The notes under the pieces were generated by a model, which was given only the letters and a program-made list of their open reading frames with translations, did not search any database and was not told the origin of the DNA. A stretch of DNA of 64,000 nucleotides from WHTK01 sp965197795 (GTDB lineage: Bacteria > Chloroflexota > Dehalococcoidia > DSTF01 > WHTK01): NCBI GenBank assembly GCA_965197795.1, contig OZ240228.1, positions 558,001 to 622,000 on the forward strand. Direction: 5' to 3'. Positions 35,229 to 43,015 of this stretch are shown piece by piece. The number at the start of each line of letters is the position of its first letter. Within the stretch, counting starts at the first letter, position 1. A program made the translations under genes and the position numbers.

Positions 35229-36395
35229 ATGACCAGCGGCAAGAGCGGCGCGATCTTTCTCCTTCACGACGACGAAACGCTCACCGAGATGCGGGAGCAG
35301 CCCTACGAGTCGGAGGCTCTGCTGCAGAGACTCCTGGCTCAACATCCCGCTTTGTTGCCCGGCGAACTGATCAACCGAGACTCGCCGCGGCGGTGGCTCC
35401 TCGTGCGCCGGGAAGCAGGAGTTCCGTCCGCTGAGAACAAGGCTGATCGATGGTCTATGGACCATCTCTTTCTCGATCAGGAGGGGGTTCCGACGATCGT
35501 TGAGGTCAAGCGCAGCAGCGACACTCGTATCAGGCGAGAGGTCGTCGGCCAGATGCTCGATTACGCGGCAAACGCCGTCCTCTACTGGCCTGTGGATCGG
35601 ATCCGGTCGATGTTCGAGGAGAACAGCACGGCGTCCGGCGTTGAGCCGGACGCCGCGTTGCGTGAGCTGCTCGGTGAGGCCAGTGCAGCTGACGGCGATG
35701 CGATCGACGATTTCTGGAGCGCTGTCGAGCGCAACTTCCAGTCGCAGCGGGTACGCCTGATTTTCGTCGCCGACGTGATCCCACCCGAGCTGCAGCGGAT
35801 CGTTGAATTCCTGAACGCACAGATGCGGCCTGCTGAAGTGCTGGCCGTCGAAGTCCGGCAGTATGTGGGAACGGGCTCGAAGACGCTCGTCCCGCGGGTG
35901 TACGGGCTGACGGCCGAGGCGCAGATGCAGAAGCAACAGCGGGCGGCTGCCACGGATGAAGCCGGATTTCTTTCACTCCTGCCGGGTGAATACGCTGCCG
36001 CTGTCCAGCGATTCTTCGAGGCCTGCCGTGCGCAGGGTCTGCACCTTGCTTGGGGAACCGCGGGGTGCTCCATCAGGGTCTCCGCCCGAGATCGGCAGCC
36101 CCTGCTGTCGATTGCCTGGGTCTTCGAGCCGGGTCGGTCCGGGTGGATGGGGCTCGTCGACGTCACGCTCGGCATCGAAATGGCCGGGCTCGAGCAGAGC
36201 TCGCCGCATCTGCTCGATGAAGCCAGACGGTACACGGACCGGGTAGCCGCAATTTCTGGTGCCCGTATCGCCTCGGCGAAGGGAATCGTTGCCAGTTCGT
36301 TCAGCCCCGCAGTTTTCACCGCATCGCTCGACCTGGTGGTGGAGGCAGTGCTGGATGCAGCTCGACGGTTCGGGGCGTCAGAGGCAGCCGTCTGA
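35229..36395 (+). CDS. PD-(D/E)xK-type protein of unknown role
   Basis: The 388-aa protein has an N-terminal region with Asp78 (MDHLFLD) and Glu92-x-Lys94 in TIVEVKRSSDTRIRREVVGQ. This is a PD-(D/E)xK nuclease-like core similar to NucS-like or RecB-like domains. RLIFVADVIPPELQRIVEFL follows. The last about 150 residues form a separate domain. The start at 35229 has an ideal AAAGGAGGG. It is alone in its operon and is probably a DNA-acting defence or repair protein. Confidence 0.72.
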   Translation: MTSGKSGAIFLLHDDETLTEMREQPYESEALLQRLLAQHPALLPGELINRDSPRRWLLVRREAGVPSAENKADRWSMDHLFLDQEGVPTIVEVKRSSDTRIRREVVGQMLDYAANAVLYWPVDRIRSMFEENSTASGVEPDAALRELLGEASAADGDAIDDFWSAVERNFQSQRVRLIFVADVIPPELQRIVEFLNAQMRPAEVLAVEVRQYVGTGSKTLVPRVYGLTAEAQMQKQQRAAATDEAGFLSLLPGEYAAAVQRFFEACRAQGLHLAWGTAGCSIRVSARDRQPLLSIAWVFEPGRSGWMGLVDVTLGIEMAGLEQSSPHLLDEARRYTDRVAAISGARIASAKGIVASSFSPAVFTASLDLVVEAVLDAARRFGASEAAV

Positions 36396-36645
36396 TTTTA
36401 CCGGGTCCGACACCCGGACGTTGATGTCCGGGCTAGCCTGCGCCCCCGGTTCGACGAATCGTAACGTTGAACGTCACTGATGCGCCTTCTGGCCGGGGAG
36501 ATGAGAGGCCTAGTCATGAGGCTTATGCCTGATCCGTCCCAGGAAGCGGTGTGAGAGGGCGAGGTCACGCTGTCCGAAGCCGGACGTGCGGCTGGGCCGG
36601 GAGCGACCCGGCAGGCTGCCGAAGACCTTGCACCGCTAGGACAAG

Positions 36646-36846
36646 TTGGCTGACACCGAAAGGGAAATGGGTGTGCCTAAAATTAGCCAAGTGGCACTGA
36701 GCGAAGTTCAGAAGGCATGGGAGGATTATCGAAGGGAGGTGGAAAGGTCAAAGTGTCAACCACTCACAAAGCGCACCTACCTAACCCATGCCAAAAACTT
36801 CGTAAGGTGGCTTGAAGACGACTTTCGTCCCGGAGGCACGCTCTAG
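36646..36846 (+). CDS. Small SAM-like/arm-binding protein
   Basis: This 66-aa protein reads VALSEVQKAWEDYRREVERS then LTKRTYLTHAKNFVRWLEDD FRPG. The T..TY..HA..FVRWL pattern is that of a recombinase core-binding helix bundle or a small DNA-binding protein found next to mobile genes. TTG 36646 or ATG 36667 could be the start. Confidence 0.5.
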   Translation: MADTEREMGVPKISQVALSEVQKAWEDYRREVERSKCQPLTKRTYLTHAKNFVRWLEDDFRPGGTL

Positions 36847-36976
36847 GCGACAGTCGGCCAGGAGTGCCTCCCACTGACCACTCAGCCTGGGATGACATAT
36901 CGTGGCCTCTCGGCCGCGAACTCAATCCTCAAATTGTCACCGTCGAGCGCCGGGGCGCCCAGTTGGATGTTAGGGG

Positions 36977-37372
36977 CTACTTCAGACGCTCGATTCCGGG
37001 CAGGGAGTCGAAGCCGTCGTCGAAGCTCAATATGCGGCTCACGCCGGCCTTCTGCATCACCGCCACATGCAGCGCATCCCGAGCAGAGAGGCGGCCCACC
37101 GAGCCCAGCAGCGCCCTGGCAGAGCGTACCTCCGCCATGCCGAAGGTCAGAACGTCGTCGGCTATTCCGTCCAGGCTATCGAAGGCGGCGTCGATGGCGT
37201 CTGGCCGCTGTATGGCGGTGTAGCGGTGGAGTATCTCCTGGTAGACCTCCACATCGGTGATGAACCGCTCCCCGTTGCGCACCAGCTGCGTCAACGCAGC
37301 CACCGCCCGATCCTTGTTCCGGTGTGCCGCTCCCACGAGGTACATAGGCACGTTGGAGTCGATGAAGATCAA
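36977..37372 (-). CDS. vapC: VapC-type PIN-domain toxin
   Basis: The 131-aa ribonuclease of the PIN fold has all four acidic residues: Asp5 (IFIDSNV), Glu46 (YQEIL), Asp99 (SARDALHVAVM) and Asp118 (SFDDGFD). VapC toxins cut tRNA or rRNA when released from antitoxin. It overlaps the antitoxin gene by four bases (ATGA), so the pair is co-translated. This is the one complete toxin-antitoxin pair in the window. Confidence 0.88.
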   Translation of the reverse strand: MIFIDSNVPMYLVGAAHRNKDRAVAALTQLVRNGERFITDVEVYQEILHRYTAIQRPDAIDAAFDSLDGIADDVLTFGMAEVRSARALLGSVGRLSARDALHVAVMQKAGVSRILSFDDGFDSLPGIERLK

Positions 37373-37614
37373 GGAAGCCGCTGCCCCGCTTCGATCTCCC
37401 GAAGCATGACCTCTATGTCAGCAGTAGGAAACTCATGGCGAGAGGCATCAGCGATGACGCGCAACTTCGCCTCCGCAGTCCCAGGATGGTCGTTTCTTGC
37501 CTGGCGCAGGGCCTGCCGGACCCACTCCGCAAGGGTCACCCGCTGTCTGCGGGCAACGCCCTGAATCTCCTTGTACTCTTCCTCATCCAGGATGACTTGT
37601 AGGCGCTTAGACAT
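37369..37614 (-). CDS. vapB: VapB-like antitoxin (ribbon-helix-helix)
   Basis: The 81-aa protein reads MSKRLQVILDEEEYKEIQGV, ARRQRVTLAEWVRQALRQAR, with an acidic tail DIEVMLREIEAGQR. The strand-helix-helix pattern marks an RHH DNA-binding domain and the tail should bind VapC. It precedes and overlaps vapC, as expected for an autorepressing antitoxin. Confidence 0.82.
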   Translation of the reverse strand: MSKRLQVILDEEEYKEIQGVARRQRVTLAEWVRQALRQARNDHPGTAEAKLRVIADASRHEFPTADIEVMLREIEAGQRLP

Positions 37615-37855
37615 ATCAATAGTCTCATTGACTCATGCTTGGTTAGTCAACTGGCCTTCATGGCCCAAGGCTGGCGGCTGCATCAATTTGCACGGATGCG
37701 TGGCGCACGTCCGCACGCGCTTATTGGTCTGTACACGTCCTCAACAGCCTCCAGTTCCCGGCGGTGTCCCGGCAGCTCGGCCCGAGCGGCCATCCATCAG
37801 CCGGCAGTTACCTCGACCTTGGTGATACGCTGCGCCCTCATGGCGGAGTAAAGAG

Positions 37856-38043
37856 CGAGTTTCCTCCGCCCTGGCTGCATCCTGCTCTCGGGTGATCTCG
37901 ATCCCCGCCTGTATCTCTCCAACCGTAACGGCAGACAGGAAGAGCTGCTCTGCGGCCACATCGGCAATCCAATCGAGGACAGCGCCGTGCGGACGGGGGC
38001 GACGCAGCTCCGAGACCACGTTAGTATCGAGGAGGTATATGAC
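37856..38043 (-). pseudogene. Second PIN-domain toxin, broken
   Basis: The minus strand reads IYLLDTNVVSELRRPRPHGA, ELFLSAVTVGEIQAGIE, TREQDAARAEE, the first half of a VapC/FitB-like PIN toxin (Asp in LLDTN, Glu in GEIQAG). The codon where ATG or GTG is expected is GTC, directly after the antitoxin stop. The second half is missing. A nearby stretch (37733-37760) is identical over 28 bases to part of the gene at 26871. Confidence 0.65.
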
Positions 38044-38304
38044 CTACTCCACGGCCGAGGGTATTCGGTGGCGATGCTGTCGGCGTGGTGGCGTAAGCTC
38101 CTCGGTGCGGCCCTCCGTAGCGAGGAGCAACTCCTTCAGGTCAGGCCTGGTCATGCGCTGCAGCCTGCGCCACTGCTCGATGGGGAGAAGCACGGCGGTC
38201 TCGACATTTCGCTTGGTAACGATTTGGGGGCCTTCAGCAAGGGCTGTGTCGAGGAACTCACTGAACCGCGACTTGGCATCTTGTACTGGCCATGTCTTGC
38301 TCAT
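38044..38304 (-). CDS. Phd/YefM-type antitoxin (toxin partner broken)
   Basis: The 86-aa protein MSKTWPVQDAKSRFSEFLDT, ALAEGPQIVTKRNVETAVLL, EQWRRLQ is a standard Phd/YefM fold antitoxin. It ends one codon before the PIN relic. Because the toxin has lost its start and second half, this antitoxin is likely an orphan that may still bind DNA or neutralise related toxins. Confidence 0.82.
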   Translation of the reverse strand: MSKTWPVQDAKSRFSEFLDTALAEGPQIVTKRNVETAVLLPIEQWRRLQRMTRPDLKELLLATEGRTEELTPPRRQHRHRIPSAVE

Positions 38305-38329
38305 GGCTCACCTCAATTCCTATTGTCCT

Positions 38330-38369
38330 GACTAGCTAACAGACTAGGTATAATTGTCGTCAGTGTCAA
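38330..38369 (-). promoter_or_regulatory. Promoter/operator of the Phd-type antitoxin
   Basis: On the minus strand TTGACA (plus 38364-38369) and TAGTCT (38341-38346) are 17 bases apart. GACTAG is repeated at 38330-38335 and 38342-38347, twelve bases apart, covering the start region. This fits an autoregulated operator. A TATAAT on the plus strand (38349-38354) overlaps it. Confidence 0.4.
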
Positions 38370-38370
38370 G

Positions 38371-38634
38371 ATGCTTGCGGGGCCTACCGCGGCCCCGACC
38401 CTCCGCTGGCCAGAAGTAAGCGGCGTCGAGGAGCTGCTGGCTCATGAAGTACGAGACCCGGTCGAAGAACTGCTATTGCGTGCGGTGCAGTGGGTGGGCC
38501 GCGCCACGGCCGCCGAATCACCGGAAGATCAGGGTCTGTTCTCGGAGATCGCGCTAGGGCGCCTAACGCGGCCTGGAATGGACCGGCACACCAAGAAGGA
38601 ACTCGTGTCCCGCAGCCAACATGAGAGGAAACAC
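38371..38634. other. Unassigned stretch with coding-like debris
   Basis: No gene is supported. The minus strand has a short coding-like run (FFDRVSYFMSQQLLDAAYFW). 38490-38516 is identical to 8993-9019 (27 bases), which lies at the DUF6361/DinB joint. This is probably recombination debris. Confidence 0.3.
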
Positions 38635-39186
38635 CGGCATTTGATGGGGCATTTGCGGCTTCACAGCAGACGGCTGGTCGCCTCCGAGATGGAGCGTCCT
38701 TTGGCCGGCGTTACTCATTAGCCTCATCATCCAGTGCAGCCATCCTGTCCAGGCGCTCTATAAGCCACTCGAGGTCTCCGTCAACGCCGACATCAGTGGC
38801 GCCGGGGTGCTCGACCTTGCCGCCGTCGCGGAACATCTCCGGGTCGTATGCCTCGAGGAGGAACATCATCAGCCTATCCGAGTACTTCTTGGTGCTCCCG
38901 ACAACCTCCCCCTTAAAGAACATGGGCTTGTCGATACCGGTTAATGCACGCCGTCGGGCCTCTGCCTTCAGGAGGTCGGTGGCTTCTTCGAGTGCGTCAT
39001 CCCACTGCGCTGCAAAGCGCTTCGAGCGCTGCCGCACATCGTGGACCTGATTCCGCGATCGCCCTATGTGCTGCGCAGCGAGGGTTACATTGCCGGTCCT
39101 GCGAAGCACCTCGATGAACGCTGGCTTCCAATCTCTCTTACGTGTCATATTTGCAATATCTCACAACGCCGCTAACGGGAGGTCGT
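38635..39186. repeat. Tandem duplication, unit 1
   Basis: About 552 bases repeat at 39211-39766 with moderate divergence. Each unit carries a terminase-small-like gene plus about 75 bases downstream, and both end in CGCTAACGGGAGGTCG. Confidence 0.8.
38711..39148 (-). CDS. Terminase small subunit-like DNA-binding protein, copy 1
   Basis: The 145-aa protein reads RDWKPAFIEVLRRTGNVTLA, AQHIGRSRNQVHDVRQRSKR FAAQWDDALEEATDLLKAEA. It contains an HTH like those of phage terminase small subunits, which recognise the packaging site. A neighbouring paralogue at 39288 shows it was duplicated in tandem. No large subunit follows; only tails remain at 14.7 and 41.7 kb. Confidence 0.72.
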   Translation of the reverse strand: MTRKRDWKPAFIEVLRRTGNVTLAAQHIGRSRNQVHDVRQRSKRFAAQWDDALEEATDLLKAEARRRALTGIDKPMFFKGEVVGSTKKYSDRLMMFLLEAYDPEMFRDGGKVEHPGATDVGVDGDLEWLIERLDRMAALDDEANE

Positions 39187-39210
39187 ATGGCCGCAGCCAG
39201 GGCATATCCA

Positions 39211-39766
39211 CCCGCATTTGATAGGGCATTTGCGGCTTCACAGCAGACGGCTAGTCGCCTCCGAGATGAAGCGTCCTTTGGCCGGCGTCACTCATTAGCC
39301 TCATCATCCGGGCGCTCGATCATGCGGTCTAGCTTCTCCAGAATCGACTTCTCGATGTCTTTGTCAGCGCTGACATCAGTGGCGCCGGGCTGCTCGACCT
39401 TGCTGCCGTCGCGGAACTTCGGGTCGTGTGCCTTGAGGAGGAACATCAACAGCCTATCCGAGTACTTCGTGATGCTCCCGACAACCTCCCCCTTATAGTA
39501 CACGGGCTTGTCGATACCGTTGACTGCACGCCGCCAGGCCTCTGCCTTCAGAAGGTCGGTGCCCTCTTCGAGTGCGTCATCCCACTGCGCTGCGAAGTGC
39601 TCCGAGCGCCGCCGCACATAGTAGGCCTGATTCCGCGATCGCCCTGCGTACTTCGCAGCGAGGGTTACATTGCCCGTCGCGCGAAGCGCCTCGATGAACG
39701 CTGGCTTCCAATCTCTTCTCAGTGTCATATCTGTAACATTGTACAACGCCGCTAACGGGAGGTCGA
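39211..39766. repeat. Tandem duplication, unit 2
   Basis: This is the second copy of the unit at 38635-39186, including the gene and its downstream flank. Substitutions are spread along the length and a few indels occur, so the duplication is not recent. Confidence 0.8.
39288..39728 (-). CDS. Terminase small subunit-like DNA-binding protein, copy 2
   Basis: The 146-aa paralogue of the 38711 gene reads MTLRRDWKPAFIEALRATGN, AAKYAGRSRNQAYYVRRRSE, GIDKPVYYKGEVVGSITKYS. The ATG at 39728 aligns with the start of copy 1; an ATG at 39746 could add six residues. Both copies keep an open frame, so both may be expressed. The divergent HTH region suggests different DNA targets. Confidence 0.72.
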   Translation of the reverse strand: MTLRRDWKPAFIEALRATGNVTLAAKYAGRSRNQAYYVRRRSEHFAAQWDDALEEGTDLLKAEAWRRAVNGIDKPVYYKGEVVGSITKYSDRLLMFLLKAHDPKFRDGSKVEQPGATDVSADKDIEKSILEKLDRMIERPDDEANE

Positions 39767-39946
39767 ACTGGCTGGAAGAGGAAGGGGGCGCGTCGGCGTC
39801 AGACGTTCACAGGGAGCGAGCACCGAAATGTCAATCTCCCCTGGAGCATGGCCAACGGCCGTCACTGCCAACGAAGACCAACCGCCATCTTGGAATACCT
39901 CTACTTGGAGGATAATCGCCGAGAAGGACGAACGATTGCGAGGATG

Positions 39947-40720
39947 CTACGTGGGAGAGTCGGTGTCTGGTGATATGTACCTGACGGGGTTGGCGGCTCC
40001 TCTTGTCCGATGTCTATCCGGGACACGCTTGCCGACGTAGAGCGCCGCGGCGGTGGGTTCGGCGGGTTCACCCTCAAAGCCGTAACGTCCAGGAATATCC
40101 TCAGCAAGCCATGGGAAATGACTCCTGAAAGCAGGCATCCAATCGTGGGGCCTGAATGCCCCAACCACCATGCCTTGCCGGTGCGCCAGAACGAGCCCAC
40201 AGGTGCGAGCCCTGCTAATGTCGAGGCGCCAGGCCGCACGGACGGCATCGTAGATGCTCGCAGTCTCGTCGTAGAAGCTCTGGCCAATTGAGATGAGTAC
40301 CAGAGGCTCATGTGCCATGAAACTCTCCATGGAATACTCCGAAATGATCTGTTCCACGTGCCTGGTTCCGTAGTCGCCGCTTTGATGACCGCCCACCTTG
40401 TTAGTGAGGCCCGGATATGCGTCGATAAGGGCGGCTTCGATCTGGTAAGCGAAGTCTTCACTTTCAATCTGGTGTCGATGTATGACGTGAATCGTGGTTA
40501 GTCCTGAGGCTCGGATTTCCTTGATGCGCTGGAGTTTCAGGTCAGTAGCGTCCTCGTCATCTTGCTCGATGAGTGCTTCCCCGACGTGCTGGAAGACCCG
40601 ATCCCCCCGACCCTTGCCGACGTAGAACGTCTCGCCGTTGCGGGGATCTATCAACCGGTACACATACCAGCCCAACCGCTTTGCAATAGCTGGAGGAAAG
40701 TGGTCTCTCTCTTCGGTCAT
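39947..40720 (-). CDS. GIY-YIG nuclease family protein (LEM-3-like)
   Basis: The 257-aa protein has an N-terminal GIY-YIG domain: LGWYVYRLIDPRNGETFYVG then KGRGDRVFQHVGEAL, followed by EAALIDAYPGLTNKVGGH. These are the conserved tyrosines, Arg, His and Glu of the LEM-3-like group. The C-terminal about 130 residues (RTCGLVLAHRQGMVVGAFRP) resemble a recurrent domain that follows such nucleases. AAGGAG six bases before ATG 40720 fixes this start over the GTG at 40738. It is probably a defence or restriction nuclease. Confidence 0.85.
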   Translation of the reverse strand: MTEERDHFPPAIAKRLGWYVYRLIDPRNGETFYVGKGRGDRVFQHVGEALIEQDDEDATDLKLQRIKEIRASGLTTIHVIHRHQIESEDFAYQIEAALIDAYPGLTNKVGGHQSGDYGTRHVEQIISEYSMESFMAHEPLVLISIGQSFYDETASIYDAVRAAWRLDISRARTCGLVLAHRQGMVVGAFRPHDWMPAFRSHFPWLAEDIPGRYGFEGEPAEPTAAALYVGKRVPDRHRTRGAANPVRYISPDTDSPT

Positions 40721-40983
40721 ATCTCTCTCCTTAACCACTATGGGCGTTGGGTGGAGATCCTACCGCGATCAGATCCTGCCCGGAGTTCGGCAACAGGCCC
40801 GCCTTGGTCGTGCTCCCTACCGGATGGGCTCGGCTTCCGGAACTCAGAGATGCCTTGCGGAACCAGGGAGAGGTGTACAGGCATCTCGCATGTATGGGAG
40901 CCGCTCGTTTCTGCCCCACACACGACAGTAGGTAGATGATCAGACAGTTCACCTGGCCGAGCTTCTCATTCAGGGACCGGTTC

Positions 40984-41613
40984 TCATGCTAGGACTATGC
41001 GGAAGTGGCTCCCCTCAGCGGACCGCTTACCAGCAGCATCGCAACGGGTGACCGTTCTTCTGTGTTCAGGGAACTTCAATGGGAGCCAGATGTACGATCC
41101 GTCATTGTTACACATCCACCTGGGCCATTCGCTGGCTCTTAGCTGCTTTGGAGGACGTGGCGACATCAGACAAAAATGTGGGACGACCCCGGGATGGCGG
41201 TCCCCTTCAAAACCAAAGATCTGCCCTAGCCGAGACGCTTTCGACTGCATCTGTGCATTCGTCCATCCAGTAGCTCCCTTGGCTTCGATCAACACCACGT
41301 GCCAATCTCCGCTGCCTTCAAATGCCACCAGCAGGTCGGTATCTTCCTGGTTGCCTTTGATTACCTGTTGCGGTGCGTTGTCAAAGATTCTGCCCACATC
41401 GCCGCACTCGTAGGCGTATAGCGCAGCAGTCAGCCATTCCAGATGGTAATCCATTGCCGTGAACGCATCGTGAGGTACATCGACATTGATGGCCTTGCCT
41501 AACTCTCTTCTGAAATCATCATTCAGCTGGAACTCGCCCACGGCTTGGCTGACAAGGAAGAAGCGCTCTTTCCGATTAAAGGACTCTAGTAGTTCGAGCA
41601 GACCAGCTATCAC
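40984..41613 (-). CDS. PD-(D/E)xK nuclease-like protein
   Basis: The 209-aa protein starts at GTG 41613 with a perfect AAAGGAGG seven bases upstream. GNQEDTDLLVAFEGSGDW (Glu90, Asp91, Asp93) followed by HVVLIEAKGATGWTNAQMQS (Glu110, Lys112) is a PD-(D/E)xK core. The N-terminal helices and the C-terminal tail are not recognised. It is a single-gene transcription unit next to recombinase debris, probably cargo of a defence module. Confidence 0.7.
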   Translation of the reverse strand: MIAGLLELLESFNRKERFFLVSQAVGEFQLNDDFRRELGKAINVDVPHDAFTAMDYHLEWLTAALYAYECGDVGRIFDNAPQQVIKGNQEDTDLLVAFEGSGDWHVVLIEAKGATGWTNAQMQSKASRLGQIFGFEGDRHPGVVPHFCLMSPRPPKQLRASEWPRWMCNNDGSYIWLPLKFPEHRRTVTRCDAAGKRSAEGSHFRIVLA

Positions 41614-41741
41614 TACATACCTCCTTTGAGATCATCTATTGACCTGAGTGGCTCCGCGAATCAGATGCTCAAGGGCGGCCAGCAGGTGCAGCAGAGCATG
41701 GAACTTTCATGGCCGGTCTCGACCCGGCGACACTCGACGAT

Positions 41742-41843
41742 GATAACCCCTCCAACCACACATGCAGTCACGGCACCGATTAGGCGCGCTACCTCTGCTG
41801 GTATCTCAGGAGACTGTTTGGCCTGGCCGGTTATGAGGCGTAA
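41742..41843 (+). pseudogene. Second copy of the terminase large-subunit tail
   Basis: The stretch PSNHTCSHGTD, stop, ARYLCWYLRRLFGLAGYEA matches the end of the fragment at 14652-14921, with one CAG to TAG change. The recombinase A tail follows on the opposite strand, with the same spacer sequence CTCTAGCTCGCTCCAACCAG as at 14925-14945. Confidence 0.75.
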
Positions 41844-41846
41844 TCT

Positions 41847-42170
41847 CTAGCTCGCTCCAACCAGCTGCATCGCCGGGCTGAAGGTAACGTGGGCTCTTGC
41901 CGCCTGCTCTGAGTCGTAGGTCGCGGAGTAACGACGGACCATCATCGGGCTTGAGTGACCAAGCAAATACTGAACATCGAGCTCGCGGGCACTGGCGCGG
42001 ATGGCCCAGGTAGCGAAGGTGTGACGGAAGCGGTGGGGGTTGACCTGGCTGACGCCGGCCTTCCGGCCGTGGCGGGTGAACATGACGTTCATGTGGTGGT
42101 TCCGCAAGGGCCGTCCGTCCACCGTCTGGAAGAGGTGGCCTTCGCTCCAGCCCTGAAAGTCCTCCAGGTA
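41847..42170 (-). pseudogene. Recombinase A C-terminal half, joined to recombinase B
   Basis: This holds the last about 100 codons of recombinase A, with HRFRHTFA, LGHSSPMMVRRYSATY and an altered end MQLVGAS. The N-terminal two-thirds are missing. At 42171 the sequence switches to recombinase B, also on the minus strand. The catalytic tyrosine is present but the domain cannot act alone. Confidence 0.82.
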
Positions 42171-42576
42171 GGTACCAAGTCCAGGAGCCGGTGGATCTGC
42201 TCGCCGCTAAGCCCTCGTGCCGCGCTCGCGGTTACCTTCGGCCGCTCCAGCGCGTCGCGAGGATTGGAGGAGACGACCTTCATTCTTATAAGGAAGCGAT
42301 AGAAGCTGCTGAGGCAAGCAAGACGGGCGCCGATCGTGATCGAGCCCGGCTGCTTGCCGGAGAGGCCTCCGCCGTAGACCCAGGCGAAGGCGTCCTGCGA
42401 GGTGACTTCGTCCGGCGTCTTGCTGGCGGGGCCGAAGAAGTGGTGGAGCATGCGAGAGTAGGACTGGACCGTCCTCAGCGAGCCCGACCGGCGTTCCTTC
42501 CCGGCCAGGAAGCGTACAGCGTGCGCTCCCAGCTCGAGCCGCTCGATTCGTCGAGGTAGGCGATGGTGTTGGGCAT
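42171..42576 (-). pseudogene. Recombinase B, N-terminal relic
   Basis: This runs from the ATG at 42576 (MPNTIAYLDESSGSSWERTL) through GSLRTVQSYSRMLHHFFG, CLSSFYRFLIRMKVV and RGLSGEQIHRLLDLVP. A frameshift lies near codon 23. It supplies the start of the family whose middle is at 13.3-13.8 kb and whose end is at 45.4-45.8 and 63.7-63.9 kb. Confidence 0.78.
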
Positions 42577-42811
42577 GTACGTGACTCCCTTTGCCGCAAG
42601 GTCACGCTATGCAGCCATCGTGTCGGGTCAGACTCAACCATTGCGCTGATGGAGCTACTGTTCCTGGCTCCGGCTGATGGACGCTACGAGTTCAAGGACG
42701 TGACCGTCACGGCGTAGAGTCTCCGGGGCGCAAGGTGCGTGTTGCGGGAAACACGGCTCTCAGCCGTCAGCCCGCCTTGCTAATGGCCCACTGGTGGATG
42801 TGGTAGCTCCG

Positions 42812-43015
42812 ACGTAGGTCGCGGCGAACGTCATCTCATGCAGCCAACGGCGGAACGATTCGCTGTCGCTGAACTGCTTGAAGGGCTTCGTGTGGTTCTG
42901 CAAGGAGCTCGGTCATGGCGCGTTCCAGGGCTTTGTCGTGCTCGATCCCGGCGTTTTGCTTATCGTAGTTGGCCATCGCGTCCTGGTAGGCCCTGCCGCG
43001 GGGGGTGGCGTTCAT
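42812..43015 (-). pseudogene. HsdR (Type I restriction subunit) C-terminal relic
   Basis: The frame GRAYQDAMANYDKQNAGIEH, DKALERAMTELLA then, after a frameshift, KPFKQFSDSESFRRWLHEMT matches the extreme C-terminus of Type I restriction R subunits (NYDKQN..IEHDKAL...FKQF). It begins within the stop of the HNH gene (ATGA), so the HNH gene now sits directly against what was the end of an hsdR gene. Confidence 0.65.

Noticed and set aside
35582..36319. A 245-codon minus-strand frame
   Set aside because: It is antisense to the nuclease-like gene at 35229-36395, which has an ideal ribosome site and an ExK motif. The minus frame is Arg/Ser/Pro-rich noise.
36396..36645. Possible group II intron or structured RNA
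   Set aside because: Some stem-forming GC-rich motifs exist, but no domain V hairpin or reverse transcriptase could be identified.
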